Virus record (IMG/VR): IMGVR_UViG_3300027320_000060
Location: 1-21,731 of that record
From: a virus
Reading direction: 5' to 3' (one strand)
DNA: 21,731 nucleotides
Shown here: positions 7,168 through 15,454 of the stretch, in pieces
Layout of the letters: every line of letters begins with the position of its first letter
Position numbering within the stretch: the stretch's first letter is position 1
Program-made: the position numbers and the translations under genes
Notes under the pieces: generated by a model
What the model saw: only the letters and a program-made list of their open reading frames with translations
Told to the model about the DNA's origin: nothing
Database searches by the model: none

Positions 7168-10100
7168 TTTCTAAATCCTCTATTCGCTTGTTTAAGTCTT
7201 TAACAGTCTCAACCAATAGCCCGATTATGGCTTGGTAATCCACTGCCTTCATTTCATCGCCGTCGCGGATACTTACCTCTTTGACCACGTCTGGCATGAT
7301 TTGCTCGACCTCTTGAGCTATTACGCCGCCTGAGTGCTCGCCTGAGTTCTTCCAGTCGAATGTATAGCCAGAGATTTGCTTAACCTTTTCAATGGGGTCG
7401 CTAATTTGCTGGATATTTTCTTTTTGGTTGATGTCCGAAATACTGGTTGTTGTGTAGGCCGTTATATTTCCTTCGCACTCCAAATTACCACCAGCCGTAA
7501 CTCGGACGCGATTAATTATATCAATGTAGTCTGTACCACCCTCAACGCAGTCAAGCATGAGCACGTTGCCAGCAGTAAGCTGAACTCTATCGGTAAGAAA
7601 CTTAATATGCGTGTCCGTGTCGCCATTGTGGCGGATGAAGTCATCCACACGTAGTTCATGGATAAAGCTGATGGCGCTCGGTTGAACGAAGTAGGCTGTT
7701 GGATTGGCGGCATCCGTAAATCTGGTGCCTGTAACTTGACCACTACTAGTTATAGCACCCGAGTTCAGGGTGCCAGTAACAGCAAGGTTCGCCCCCAGAA
7801 GAGACATCCTTAACGTGCCGTCTTGGTACCACTTATAATTTGCGTCAGAATTAAACCAAAGAGTGCTTGACTCAATCCCCATCGCATACCAAGAAGTTGC
7901 ACTCGCATCGTAAAAACTGATGCGTGTACCCGCAGTATGATCGGCGGTGTTGGGAGGTGCGACACTTGAATTGCCGCGTGTGTTGTTGATAATCCCAGTA
8001 AAAACAGAATTTCCAGCACTATTAATTTCAAACCTATCCTCTAAAACGCCATTGATAAGCGTTTGGAAGTGAATAGATCCGTCTTCAGCGCCGTTGTTTG
8101 CTTGGTCTGCTACGCCATAAATAGTTGCAAACGTATTTGTAGAACCAACCGTGTCTTCACCTGTGAACGTAATTTTACCGATCAAGTCACCGTTTGATCC
8201 TAGGCCTGAGTTTCTCCAAAGATTAAGTTGTGGCCCTACTGAGGCATCTGTATCTGTAGAGATAAGCGTGACTTGTGCGCTGTTGTCCGCAGTTGTAAAA
8301 ACACTTGTGCCGCTTACATCTAAAGCATGAGTCGCTCCGGGGGTTGTGGTGTCATTGACTCCATATCCAAGCCGCATTGAGTGGTTTACTGTCAGCTTGC
8401 CGTCATTGGTAAGAGCCATAGCACCTTGAGCGTCGGAGTTTCCGGTCGTTCCCCACCAGAAACCACGACCGGCTGTGGTGTTCATCTGGAAGCACATTGC
8501 ATAATTGCTTGCGAGTCCACCATACGAAAAGCCGTTTTTCATGCCTATACCGTATGTAGTGCCACTCCAAACCGAAAACTTAACTCTGTATCCCCCTGAG
8601 CCTCCAATAAAATAGGGGGCATCAACTATCCCACTGCTGGTAATCGCACCACTCGTAATGGATTTAGAGAAAACTATGCTAGTAGGAGAGAAGGTTGCAA
8701 TATTTGAGTACGCTCCTCCAGATTCAGAGCGAATATAAGTTTTACCGCCAGTGGCTACGTCCGCATCTCCGGTGAGGTAGTTGTTTCCATCGTAATAGCC
8801 AAGCCAAGTATGCGCACCGCCATCAGTGTTGGTTATTTTTAGTCCGCTTTGATTATTTCCAGTTGGAGGACTTACTTGTAATGCAACGTTTGCAGAAGCC
8901 GCCGCCGAGCCCAAAGTTGCGCTATCTGCTGTGATAGCGCTCGCAGAGATGTTGCGCGACGTACTTACAACGCCAACACCTCCGACGCTTAGTGCGTAGC
9001 CACTTATATGCCCCCCTGCATTTCCTGCAAGTGATAAATGTCCGCTTGCATTGAAGTGCGCCGCAGTAGCACCTACGCCGTTACCTAAATGAACGCCGCC
9101 AGTGCCATCGTATAAATTAAGATATGTACCGAAAGCGCCAGTCGCCGCGTCAATGTGTAAGTTGCCATTTGTTGTGCCTATAGAAGCTCTAGTAGAAGTT
9201 GAGTTGTTAGCGTTACCACCGATAGCTAATGACCTTGAGTAAAGACTATTAGGGCCAAACACTGCTAGGTTGTTGCCAGATACAGATAGTTGACCACTGC
9301 TAGTAATCGCGCCTGCTGTAATGTTGCGACTGGCGTCGACGAGGGTAACGCCGCCTACCTGTATTGGGTTTGTCGCTGAAACAAAGTTTGCCGAACCTTG
9401 AAAGCGCGCTAGTCCGTAAACCTTGAGATCATAAAAACTTTCTGCCGCACCGCCAGCGCCGATTGCGCCTGCTACGGTTAAACTTCCATCACCACCATCA
9501 GCTGCACTTGAGCTATCAGCGTTGATATTTACATTGCCATAGAACGATGCAGCTAAAGGATCTACATAATTGTTCGATCCTCTGCCGTGCAACTGAAACT
9601 TTAAGCCATTACCCGGCTCATAAAAATTAAGATCAAAATCAGGAAAATTACTTGCTGTTGGTGCATTATAGATCGTCCAGACACCAGTTCTTGAAATAGC
9701 GTTGTTTACATCCCATCCGCTTGCTTCAAATGCCACTGATGCTGAACTAAATTGCGCGCTTGATGATGTTGCAGTTCCTTGTTTTGCAAGGGCGACCTGC
9801 GTGCCAAACGTTCCAGTGCCTGTGCTGGTGATATCCCCACTCGAAATATTGCCTGCGAAGGTTGCGTCTTTGCTGGTATCAATTTGTAACGCAGAAGCAT
9901 TATTTTGATAGAGGTGAAACGGCTTATTCGTTGTTGTTCCTATGTAGCTGAAACTACTTCCTACGAGAAATATACCGCTTGTATTAACATCCGTTCTTCT
10001 CAGAGTTATGCTCGCACCAGCCGACGGGTTTGAAATACTGGCGTTACCGACGCTAGTGATAGCCTGACTCGAAATCGTGCCGATGTTAGTTAGGTTGCGG

Positions 10101-11899
10101 CTAGAGCTAATGACAGTAGTGCCGCCAATTTGAACCCCACCAAACGTCGAGGTGCCTGTGCTAGTGATAGCCCCACTCGTGATGGTGCCTCCAAAGATTG
10201 CATTTTTAGAGGTATCAAGTCTTAATGACGCATTCGCTAGGCTTGTACTTAACCCGTTAGTTCCGAAAACTAGATAGCCGCCTGTCTGATCTGCAAAAAT
10301 ATAATTTGCACTTGGTCTTTTAAAGAATTGATTACCGCCAGTAGCATTCCCTACGGATAAAGTAGTACCCAAAACGTCTACGTTACCGTTGCCGAACACG
10401 CTGAACGTCTTAACGCTCGTTCCCTTGTAACCGGCGTTGTATTGGCTGTGAAAATGTATATTGGTTTTGCTTTGGTCGTATTCTGCCCCAATGCCTGCAA
10501 TATTGTTTGCGCCGTCATGCCAAACGAGACTCTTTAGGTAACCCGCGTGTTGTGACCACGACGACATCTGCAAACGCAAGTAATCAACATCGGCAGACGT
10601 TATCGACCTTGTTCCTTTAATTAGCCCACTGCTATTAATCGCGCCAAAGAAATCAGCACTTTGGTTATTATTAAACCTAGCAATAGACGAGCCGCCATTT
10701 GTTTTAAATAAGATATTGCCGCCTGATGTCTTGGCAATAACATTGTCTACGATAGCGTTAACGCCGACAAAACTGCCGCTTGTCGTTATCGTTCCACTGC
10801 TAGTAATGGCCCCACTAGAGATAGTGCCGATGTTGATTAGGTTGCGACTAGCGTTAATGACAGTAGTGCCGCCCATTTTTAGCGAGGTGCCTAGCCATAA
10901 ATCTTGCCAATACTTATCAGTTCGACCAAGGGCATATTGGTTTGTTACGGCGGGTGACAGTCCACCGTTAGTAAGTAACTGACCGCCACTTGGTGTGAGG
11001 TATAGCGTATCGCTACCACGAACAAGCTCTAAATGGTTCGCGTAATTACCATTGCTTATAGTCAGCTTGCCAGAGAACGCGCCTGTGCCTGCAAAAGTAG
11101 CGGCGGCATCTTCGTATATTGTTAGTAGATTTGTAGCTCCGTTGTCTTTGCTGACAATGAAGGCTCTATTGGTTTGATCGTTATCATTGTCGATGTCGAT
11201 CCGAATACTTCCATTCGACTGAATCCATCCGCCAACACTCGGGTCATTTAGCGTTAGCTTTCCTGTGCTAGTGATAGCCCCACTCGAGATAGCGCCTGTA
11301 ACCTCAATACCTGAGCCACTCGTGGCTAGTTTTTGTCCGCCTGCATAAAATAAAGAAACCTCTGCTCCATCTGTTCCTTTTAAGTAGTTAGCAGTAGCTC
11401 CAGCATTCTGCAATCTAACGTCAGTACCTTGTATCAACAGGTTTCCAGTTCCTGAGTCAGTAATGTATGAAGCAGAGCCTGAGTGGTAGATTTGTAAGTC
11501 GTTGTCGCCAAAAGTAGCTTTGACGTTATCTCCGAATGACAAATTGCCCGTCATCGTATCCCCAGCGATGGAGACCGATTCGGTGTCGGCGGCTGTTTGG
11601 GCTTGCGAGGCTATGTCATCAAGTGCCGCAGCGACTACACGAAGTGCTATTACAGTTCCGGAAGAATGCGCCACCGCAGTGGTGCCATCTTGGCCCCTAG
11701 TTGCAGTAAGTGTATTAGACGAAACAGCTGTTACCTTAACAATCTCTGAGCTTAACCCTTCACCTATAGAAGCGTAGAAGTAATCGCCGCCCCCAAGAGA
11801 GGGGAACGACGAAGCATCAGATACCGTTAATGAGGTAGCAGAATTTGTAGTAGCACTCGCGAGCGTGGCGCTGGCGAGGTTGGCAAACTTGACAGCCAT
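7154..11899 (-). CDS. Tail fibre with C-terminal S74 self-cleaving chaperone
   Basis: A 1581-residue protein; the start ATG at 11899 has AGAGGT about 8 nt upstream. Residues about 1-100 form an N-terminal domain (SLTVSDASSFPSLGGGDYFY, SEIVKVTA, RGQDGTTAVAHSSGT). Residues about 112-165 carry the TMTGNLSFGDN, DLQIYHSGSASYI, SGTGNLLIQG block common in marine phage fibres. A long shaft follows, divided by repeated SGAITSSG-type boundaries, several preceded by GGTTVIxxSRNLxNIGTIS. The last 94 residues are a peptidase S74 intramolecular chaperone: SDINQKENI gives the Ser1488-Lys1493 dyad, followed by GYTFDWK, GVIAQEV and DYQAIIGLLVETVKDLNKRIEDLE. In this family the domain trimerises the fibre and then cuts itself off just before the serine, giving a mature chain of about 1487 residues. 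It is probably a trimeric host-binding fibre. Confidence 0.88.
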   Translation of the reverse strand: MAVKFANLASATLASATTNSATSLTVSDASSFPSLGGGDYFYASIGEGLSSEIVKVTAVSSNTLTATRGQDGTTAVAHSSGTVIALRVVAAALDDIASQAQTAADTESVSIAGDTMTGNLSFGDNVKATFGDNDLQIYHSGSASYITDSGTGNLLIQGTDVRLQNAGATANYLKGTDGAEVSLFYAGGQKLATSGSGIEVTGAISSGAITSTGKLTLNDPSVGGWIQSNGSIRIDIDNDNDQTNRAFIVSKDNGATNLLTIYEDAAATFAGTGAFSGKLTISNGNYANHLELVRGSDTLYLTPSGGQLLTNGGLSPAVTNQYALGRTDKYWQDLWLGTSLKMGGTTVINASRNLINIGTISSGAITSSGTITTSGSFVGVNAIVDNVIAKTSGGNILFKTNGGSSIARFNNNQSADFFGAINSSGLIKGTRSITSADVDYLRLQMSSWSQHAGYLKSLVWHDGANNIAGIGAEYDQSKTNIHFHSQYNAGYKGTSVKTFSVFGNGNVDVLGTTLSVGNATGGNQFFKRPSANYIFADQTGGYLVFGTNGLSTSLANASLRLDTSKNAIFGGTITSGAITSTGTSTFGGVQIGGTTVISSSRNLTNIGTISSQAITSVGNASISNPSAGASITLRRTDVNTSGIFLVGSSFSYIGTTTNKPFHLYQNNASALQIDTSKDATFAGNISSGDITSTGTGTFGTQVALAKQGTATSSSAQFSSASVAFEASGWDVNNAISRTGVWTIYNAPTASNFPDFDLNFYEPGNGLKFQLHGRGSNNYVDPLAASFYGNVNINADSSSAADGGDGSLTVAGAIGAGGAAESFYDLKVYGLARFQGSANFVSATNPIQVGGVTLVDASRNITAGAITSSGQLSVSGNNLAVFGPNSLYSRSLAIGGNANNSTSTRASIGTTNGNLHIDAATGAFGTYLNLYDGTGGVHLGNGVGATAAHFNASGHLSLAGNAGGHISGYALSVGGVGVVSTSRNISASAITADSATLGSAAASANVALQVSPPTGNNQSGLKITNTDGGAHTWLGYYDGNNYLTGDADVATGGKTYIRSESGGAYSNIATFSPTSIVFSKSITSGAITSSGIVDAPYFIGGSGGYRVKFSVWSGTTYGIGMKNGFSYGGLASNYAMCFQMNTTAGRGFWWGTTGNSDAQGAMALTNDGKLTVNHSMRLGYGVNDTTTPGATHALDVSGTSVFTTADNSAQVTLISTDTDASVGPQLNLWRNSGLGSNGDLIGKITFTGEDTVGSTNTFATIYGVADQANNGAEDGSIHFQTLINGVLEDRFEINSAGNSVFTGIINNTRGNSSVAPPNTADHTAGTRISFYDASATSWYAMGIESSTLWFNSDANYKWYQDGTLRMSLLGANLAVTGTLNSGAITSSGQVTGTRFTDAANPTAYFVQPSAISFIHELRVDDFIRHNGDTDTHIKFLTDRVQLTAGNVLMLDCVEGGTDYIDIINRVRVTAGGNLECEGNITAYTTTSISDINQKENIQQISDPIEKVKQISGYTFDWKNSGEHSGGVIAQEVEQIMPDVVKEVSIRDGDEMKAVDYQAIIGLLVETVKDLNKRIEDLENGDN
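7157..7438 (-). other. Peptidase S74 (intramolecular chaperone) domain
   Basis: Encodes residues 1488-1581 of the fibre. The predicted cleavage is between Ile1487 and Ser1488, in front of SDINQK. Ser1488 and Lys1493 match the serine-lysine dyad of the family, and the C-terminal helix ETVKDLNKRIEDLE is the usual coiled-coil end. The domain is complete, with no stop or frameshift. Confidence 0.88.
7731..11299 (-). repeat. SGAITSSG boundary repeats in the S74 fibre (about 9-10 copies)
   Basis: A boundary motif [ST]-S-G-[AD]-I-T-[SA]-[ST]-G recurs about nine times. On the plus strand it shows as near-identical blocks of the type gctagtgatagccccactcg near 7742, 8633, 8925 (diverged), 9294, 9822, 10049, 10162, 10796 and 11266, with a weaker copy near 10624. 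Four copies are preceded by a longer shared block (GGTTVI, SRNL, IGTISS) near 8945, 9315, 10085 and 10835. The segments between boundaries differ in sequence and length. Confidence 0.8.
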
Positions 11900-11924
11900 A
11901 TATAAACCTCTTTAGATCAATGAC

Positions 11925-12371
11925 TTAGGAGGCAGATACCGTCCAAGTGATAGTCAAACTGTCGCTAGTACCTTTTGAAATTGATCCAAATACAGTATGG
12001 CAAAGCATGGTACCGCTACTGCTCGCGTTAAATATTCCGGCCTCGGTAATAACTGCGGAGGTCGACGGAACTCCAGCTGCAAAGCTGGCAACGTAGACTA
12101 CGTCGTTATTATTTACGGTAGTGCTGGTTAGCGCGGAGCGTGCGGATTCGGACCCAAGGGCCGTGTCGCTTGCAGAGGCAGCTGTATTGTCGGTTCCAAT
12201 TGCCATGTGGCTCATTACACTGGCAGAGCTTCCGGCCATTCTTGATGCGACAAAGCTTTTACCTGCTGTGACAACTAAGTTTTCAACAGATTCTTTTTGC
12301 TTTATTACACCATCCTGAGAGGTGACGACAATATCCAGCCGCCCCTTTAGTTTAAGATCGTCTTGGATCAT
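11925..12371 (-). CDS. Conserved phage virion-type protein upstream of the fibre
   Basis: A 148-residue protein starting MIQDDLKLKGRLDIVVTSQDG, with GGAG about 7 nt before the ATG at 12371. Conserved-looking blocks follow in order: VENLVVTAGKSFVASRM (about 30-46), SVMSHMAIGTDNTAA (about 51-65), ALGSESARSAL (about 71-81), VVYVASFAAGV (about 92-102), ITEAGIFNASSSGTMLCHT (about 109-127) and DSLTITWTVS at the end. I recognise this type as a small beta-rich protein found beside fibre genes in many marine phages. The role is not established to my knowledge, but a tail or fibre-attachment function is likely from context. Confidence 0.72.
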   Translation of the reverse strand: MIQDDLKLKGRLDIVVTSQDGVIKQKESVENLVVTAGKSFVASRMAGSSASVMSHMAIGTDNTAASASDTALGSESARSALTSTTVNNNDVVYVASFAAGVPSTSAVITEAGIFNASSSGTMLCHTVFGSISKGTSDSLTITWTVSAS

Positions 12372-12385
12372 TGTGAGTCTCCACT

Positions 12386-13771
12386 TTAGTCAGCGTTTAG
12401 TAACACGAAACCCAAATCCCCTTTATTGAGGACTGAGCTGGCTACCAATCTTTGGGTAACTAATACGTCACCCATAGTTACACTGTCCGAAGTACCTTTC
12501 CGTGGAGACAGCACGGGTGTGTCCGATATGTTTAAACCATCTAGCGCAAGCTTGGACACAGAAAAAGCTTGCACTTCATTTACAATTATATTCTCAGAAG
12601 CGCTCTTGGTAAATGCAAAAATCGCGTTATCTGTCAAGGGGTTAGTTGAGTCTTGTAACAGCTTTCCAACTGATCTTAGGCTGAATTCTGACAAAGAATA
12701 GGAGTCGGTGTTGCTTTTAGAAACGCTAATGTCCGCATCTTCAGCAAGGGCAAAGGTATCAGATTTTTCTGAGCTTACTGAGGCGACCGGCGAATCAGAT
12801 AAAACAAAGGAATCATCAGAAAGCTTTCCAAATGCCAGAGCTTGCTCGTCTTGCAATGAGTAAACATTGGATTTGTTGGCAGCTGCCTCTTTGTCTATCT
12901 GGTTGAAATCATCAAGGGTAAAGAAGTCTTGAAGACCAAACCCAACGTCAAATGACTGCGTTTCTGAAAAAGATACCTGATCATCTGGAGACCCAGAGAC
13001 GTTGGTGAACCCATCGCCGAATGTAAACTCGAATGAAAAAGGATCTCTAGTTGCTGTGAGTACTTCGGTAACACTTATAGTGTTAAGTCTGTTAAGGCTT
13101 GGACTGGTTTGGATACTTTCAGTAACACTGACTGTATCTTCAGAAACTTTAGACGTGCTGATTAAGGAGGTCTCAGATAGAGACGTACTATCAATTAAAG
13201 AGCTGCCAATACTAAATTCAGCGGCATCTATAGTGGTGTATGTGTCAGTTGCAAAGCTTGAGACATCAAAAACCTGACTGTCTAAAACACTGACGTCGTC
13301 ACTATGGAGTCGACTGAAGTCCATGACATGCGACAAAACATCTGTCAGGGTAGATGCATCTGTAGGGTTTTTATCTATCGCCTTTACAACGGCATCCGTC
13401 AATACTTCTAGGTCATTTAAAGAGCGGCCGATATCAAAGAATGTATCGTCAGAAAACACGAAAGAGTCAGTGTAAGAGGGCTCTATAGACAGTAACGGTG
13501 TATCTGCAAAAGAAAACTGGTCAGCAAAAAAGTAGATAGTTCTTTCTGGATTGACGTGAACGTCGTGCAAGAAAAGGCTGCGCCAGTTTGGCGCCGCATG
13601 TAGTCTTCTATAGCTGATTTCGGGGGCTAATGCTCGATAGCTGGTATCTAAGTATAGATTTCGCTCTGAGACAACTGCCGCAAAGGTACGTTTAGACGCT
13701 TGAACGTATATCTTTCGACTTGTAGCACTCGCGACCAGCCTTCGGAATCTAACCTCGGCATGGATCGCCAT
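12386..13771 (-). CDS. Tandem-repeat virion protein: 9-residue arginine repeats then 18-residue aspartate repeats
   Basis: A 461-residue protein made almost wholly of two short tandem repeats. Residues 10-72 are seven uninterrupted 9-residue units with consensus R-x-[LIF]-x-[AVL]-x-x-[ST]-x (examples RKIYVQASK and RNLYLDTSY). An eighth unit follows after a 4-residue insertion (RTIYFFADQ, 77-85). Residues 84-446 are about 20 units of 18 residues (a few of 16-20) with consensus D-[ST]-x-x-[LVF]-[ST]-[DE]-x(8)-K-x-x-x (examples DSFVLSDSPVAS and DSYSLSEFSLRS). The second period is exactly twice the first, which suggests a continuous beta-solenoid or stacked beta layout. There is no signal peptide, membrane segment or catalytic motif. 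The gene lies 6 nt after the BppU-like gene. Inferred role: a rigid tail spacer or fibre. The Shine-Dalgarno is weak (AAAGA). Confidence 0.75.
   Translation of the reverse strand: MAIHAEVRFRRLVASATSRKIYVQASKRTFAAVVSERNLYLDTSYRALAPEISYRRLHAAPNWRSLFLHDVHVNPERTIYFFADQFSFADTPLLSIEPSYTDSFVFSDDTFFDIGRSLNDLEVLTDAVVKAIDKNPTDASTLTDVLSHVMDFSRLHSDDVSVLDSQVFDVSSFATDTYTTIDAAEFSIGSSLIDSTSLSETSLISTSKVSEDTVSVTESIQTSPSLNRLNTISVTEVLTATRDPFSFEFTFGDGFTNVSGSPDDQVSFSETQSFDVGFGLQDFFTLDDFNQIDKEAAANKSNVYSLQDEQALAFGKLSDDSFVLSDSPVASVSSEKSDTFALAEDADISVSKSNTDSYSLSEFSLRSVGKLLQDSTNPLTDNAIFAFTKSASENIIVNEVQAFSVSKLALDGLNISDTPVLSPRKGTSDSVTMGDVLVTQRLVASSVLNKGDLGFVLLNAD
12434..13522 (-). repeat. About 20 copies of an 18-residue (54-bp) D-x-x-x-[LVF]-[ST]-[DE] repeat
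   Basis: Codons 84-446 of the repeat protein. Most units are exactly 18 residues. Units of 20 residues occur at about 138-157 and 282-301, one of 19 at 374-392, and one degenerate 16-residue unit at about 248-263. The DNA of the units has diverged widely, so the pattern is held at protein level rather than by recent duplication. Confidence 0.85.
13556..13744 (-). repeat. Seven copies of a 9-residue (27-bp) arginine-led repeat
   Basis: Codons 10-72. Every unit starts with arginine, has L/I/F at position 3, and S at position 8 in five of seven. There are no gaps between units. The 27-bp DNA units are not alike, so this is an old repeat kept by selection. Confidence 0.85.
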
Positions 13772-13777
13772 ATGTCT

Positions 13778-14152
13778 TTACCCGAATTGTGATCTAACTT
13801 TAAACTTAATTAGATCAACCACAGTTTGAGTTCTGCTCCCGGAGTCAGTAAATTCTATTTCACCCTCCAAGACGCCTGTTGTATCTAGAGTGTCGCTGTC
13901 AAAAACAAAAGTGACCTTGCCGGCGGAGCCGTCAGTAATAGTTCCAACAAGCGTGTCAATCAATGCGGTCTGGCCAACCTTGCGTAGACGCATTCTTACA
14001 GAGCCACCAGAAAGAGTAAGCGCCGCAAATGTTGACGGGTCGTCTGTGTCTAAAGTTAGACCCGCAGCGGCTTGGTTAGAGTCTTTTAAGGTCAGCTCTA
14101 TCTCGGGCAACTGGTCGCCCTGAACAAGATCGATAGTCGTTATGTAAGCCAT
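13778..14152 (-). CDS. BppU-like beta-domain tail protein
   Basis: A 124-residue protein. The pattern IDLVQGDQLPEIELTLKDSN (residues about 7-26), then SVRMRLRKVG (about 51-60), an ITDGSAGKVTFVFDSDT stretch (about 72-88) and GVLEGEIEFTDSGSRTQTV (about 92-110) follows the immunoglobulin-like N-terminal domain of phage baseplate upper proteins (BppU). That domain has GD near the start, G-V-Y/F in the middle and G-x-x-x-A/E-F near the end. Those proteins attach receptor-binding parts to the tail. Here the domain stands alone and is followed by the repeat protein. The ATG at 14152 overlaps the preceding stop by 1 nt (TAATG). The assignment rests on pattern recall only. Confidence 0.6.
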   Translation of the reverse strand: MAYITTIDLVQGDQLPEIELTLKDSNQAAAGLTLDTDDPSTFAALTLSGGSVRMRLRKVGQTALIDTLVGTITDGSAGKVTFVFDSDTLDTTGVLEGEIEFTDSGSRTQTVVDLIKFKVRSQFG

Positions 14153-14775
14153 TAGATAAACGCCCTCGCTTTACATGTGAGCGTGCCGCCAGAAAATCCA
14201 TACTTAACTTGACGGGTAGTGCGACCCACTTCACGCTCGAAGAGGTTCTTGTTAACCGACGCCATGTTGGGATTTGTGAACGGATGCCCAGCCATCATTT
14301 GCAGCCTAAACAACGCACCATGCACAAGAGCCTCTCGATACTCTTTACCGATAGTGTCGGGAATGCTGGTACTGGTTGAAGTCGGCTTTACAGAATAAAC
14401 GACTCGAATGGAGTCGCTGTCATTAGGTATGGGTGCCACAAAAAACTCTGCGTTATCACGCTGTGAGTAATATGCAGGCTTGCCCCTTTCTGTTTCATCA
14501 CCAAGACGGCGCAGCAGCTCGTTATAACTAATTGGCTGCAACGCCCTATGGTTATCAAAGATGTCGATGATGTGATTAAGCTCGGTCCCGGTTGGGATAG
14601 TAACGGAATACTCGTTGACCCCGCCGATCACAATAACGAACTCTGGCTCAGGGATGTAAACGTCTGTCCTACGACAGAATTCAATCGCTGAATCACGAAC
14701 TGCACGCTCTATGATGAAGTCAGGGCAACCCTGAACTTCGGTTCGGATGTGAACATTGAGGTCTGAGTATTTCAT
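14152..14775 (-). CDS. Head-tail connector / tail-neck protein candidate
   Basis: A 207-residue protein starting MKYSDLNVHIRTEVQGCPDFIIERAVRDSAIEFCRRTDVY. The helical start, the long helical CPxFIIERAVRDSAIEFCRRT segment, the central beta part (PEFVIVIGGVNEYSVTIP) and the later helix (KEYREALVHGALFRLQMM) match the helix-bundle layout of phage neck adaptors. The end (NLFEREVGRTTRQVKYGF) is charged. It lies directly after another adaptor-type gene with a TAATG overlap, so the two may form successive rings between portal and tail. The exact ring is not identifiable from sequence alone. Confidence 0.6.
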   Translation of the reverse strand: MKYSDLNVHIRTEVQGCPDFIIERAVRDSAIEFCRRTDVYIPEPEFVIVIGGVNEYSVTIPTGTELNHIIDIFDNHRALQPISYNELLRRLGDETERGKPAYYSQRDNAEFFVAPIPNDSDSIRVVYSVKPTSTSTSIPDTIGKEYREALVHGALFRLQMMAGHPFTNPNMASVNKNLFEREVGRTTRQVKYGFSGGTLTCKARAFI

Positions 14776-15452
14776 TAAGCTCTCCCAGCGTTCCTATCAG
14801 GAGTATTTGGCACTGGCGTAGTTGCGCTGTCAGCTTGAGTCTTAATACCCAAAGCGTTAGCGAATGACGAGTAGTGCATCATGCTTCTTTCTGCGTTACC
14901 GGCGTACTCAGAATCCTTCTGATATGCACGATACAGTATGTAATCCAGTATGCAGTTTGCGTAAACATCATCTAGGCTGATCGTCGTAGTGTCAGTATCA
15001 AAGTTACTAACAGCAATGTCTGACGGTGCAGAGCTATACACGATTTCCATATCGTGACTTCCTGCTGCGCCTTTCGGATAAACATAGAAATGCTTAGGGT
15101 CAGCAGGATCGTAAATATAGTGCTCGATCTTGTTTGTCCCGGCTGCTGTTTCATGCCAGTTAGGTAGAGTCTCATCAAGGATCTTTCGATCAACTTGAGT
15201 AATCGCTCTGCCACTTACGTTTCTAACAATCTCGATCAAGCGTAATGCCGCGGCCGGAAGAGTCTGCTTGCTACCGTCAACACAAGAAAATGATTCGTTG
15301 ACCATCTTTGCGTCTGGGCGATGCAATACAACTTCTTTCTGCGCGTCATTAAAGAACTTCAGCAACTCAGAGTTTGGGAATCTGACGTTGGTGCTGTCCT
15401 GTAAAATGATCGAGGCTCTGTCTAAGATGTCCACAACCTTTGTTGTTGCCAT
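14775..15452 (-). CDS. Head-tail adaptor (DUF6682-like)
   Basis: 225 residues when started at the ATG at 15452 (MATTKVVDILDRASIILQDS). A GTG five codons upstream is possible but would place the Shine-Dalgarno inside the gene. The helical start (ILDRASIILQDSTNVRFPNSELLKFFNDAQKEVVLHRPDA) and the later helices (DDVYANCILDYILYRAYQKD, NAERSMMHYSSFANALG) match the phage adaptor proteins listed as DUF6682, which I recall as related to gp6/gp4-type connectors that bind below the portal. The middle (TLPAAALRLIEIVRNVSG, HFYVYPKG) is beta-like. The C-terminal 20 residues are Pro/Thr-rich and probably disordered. The gene starts 2 nt after the preceding stop. Confidence 0.7.
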   Translation of the reverse strand: MATTKVVDILDRASIILQDSTNVRFPNSELLKFFNDAQKEVVLHRPDAKMVNESFSCVDGSKQTLPAAALRLIEIVRNVSGRAITQVDRKILDETLPNWHETAAGTNKIEHYIYDPADPKHFYVYPKGAAGSHDMEIVYSSAPSDIAVSNFDTDTTTISLDDVYANCILDYILYRAYQKDSEYAGNAERSMMHYSSFANALGIKTQADSATTPVPNTPDRNAGRA

Positions 15453-15454
15453 CG

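Noticed and set aside
7516-8031. Minus-strand open frames of 73-75 codons inside the S74 fibre gene
   Set aside because: They are out-of-frame shadows of the fibre, with no ribosome site or recognisable sequence.
6080-11899. Diversity-generating retroelement acting on the adhesin or fibre
   Set aside because: No reverse transcriptase gene and no template/variable repeat pair with adenine-biased changes was seen. The repeats present are shaft boundaries.
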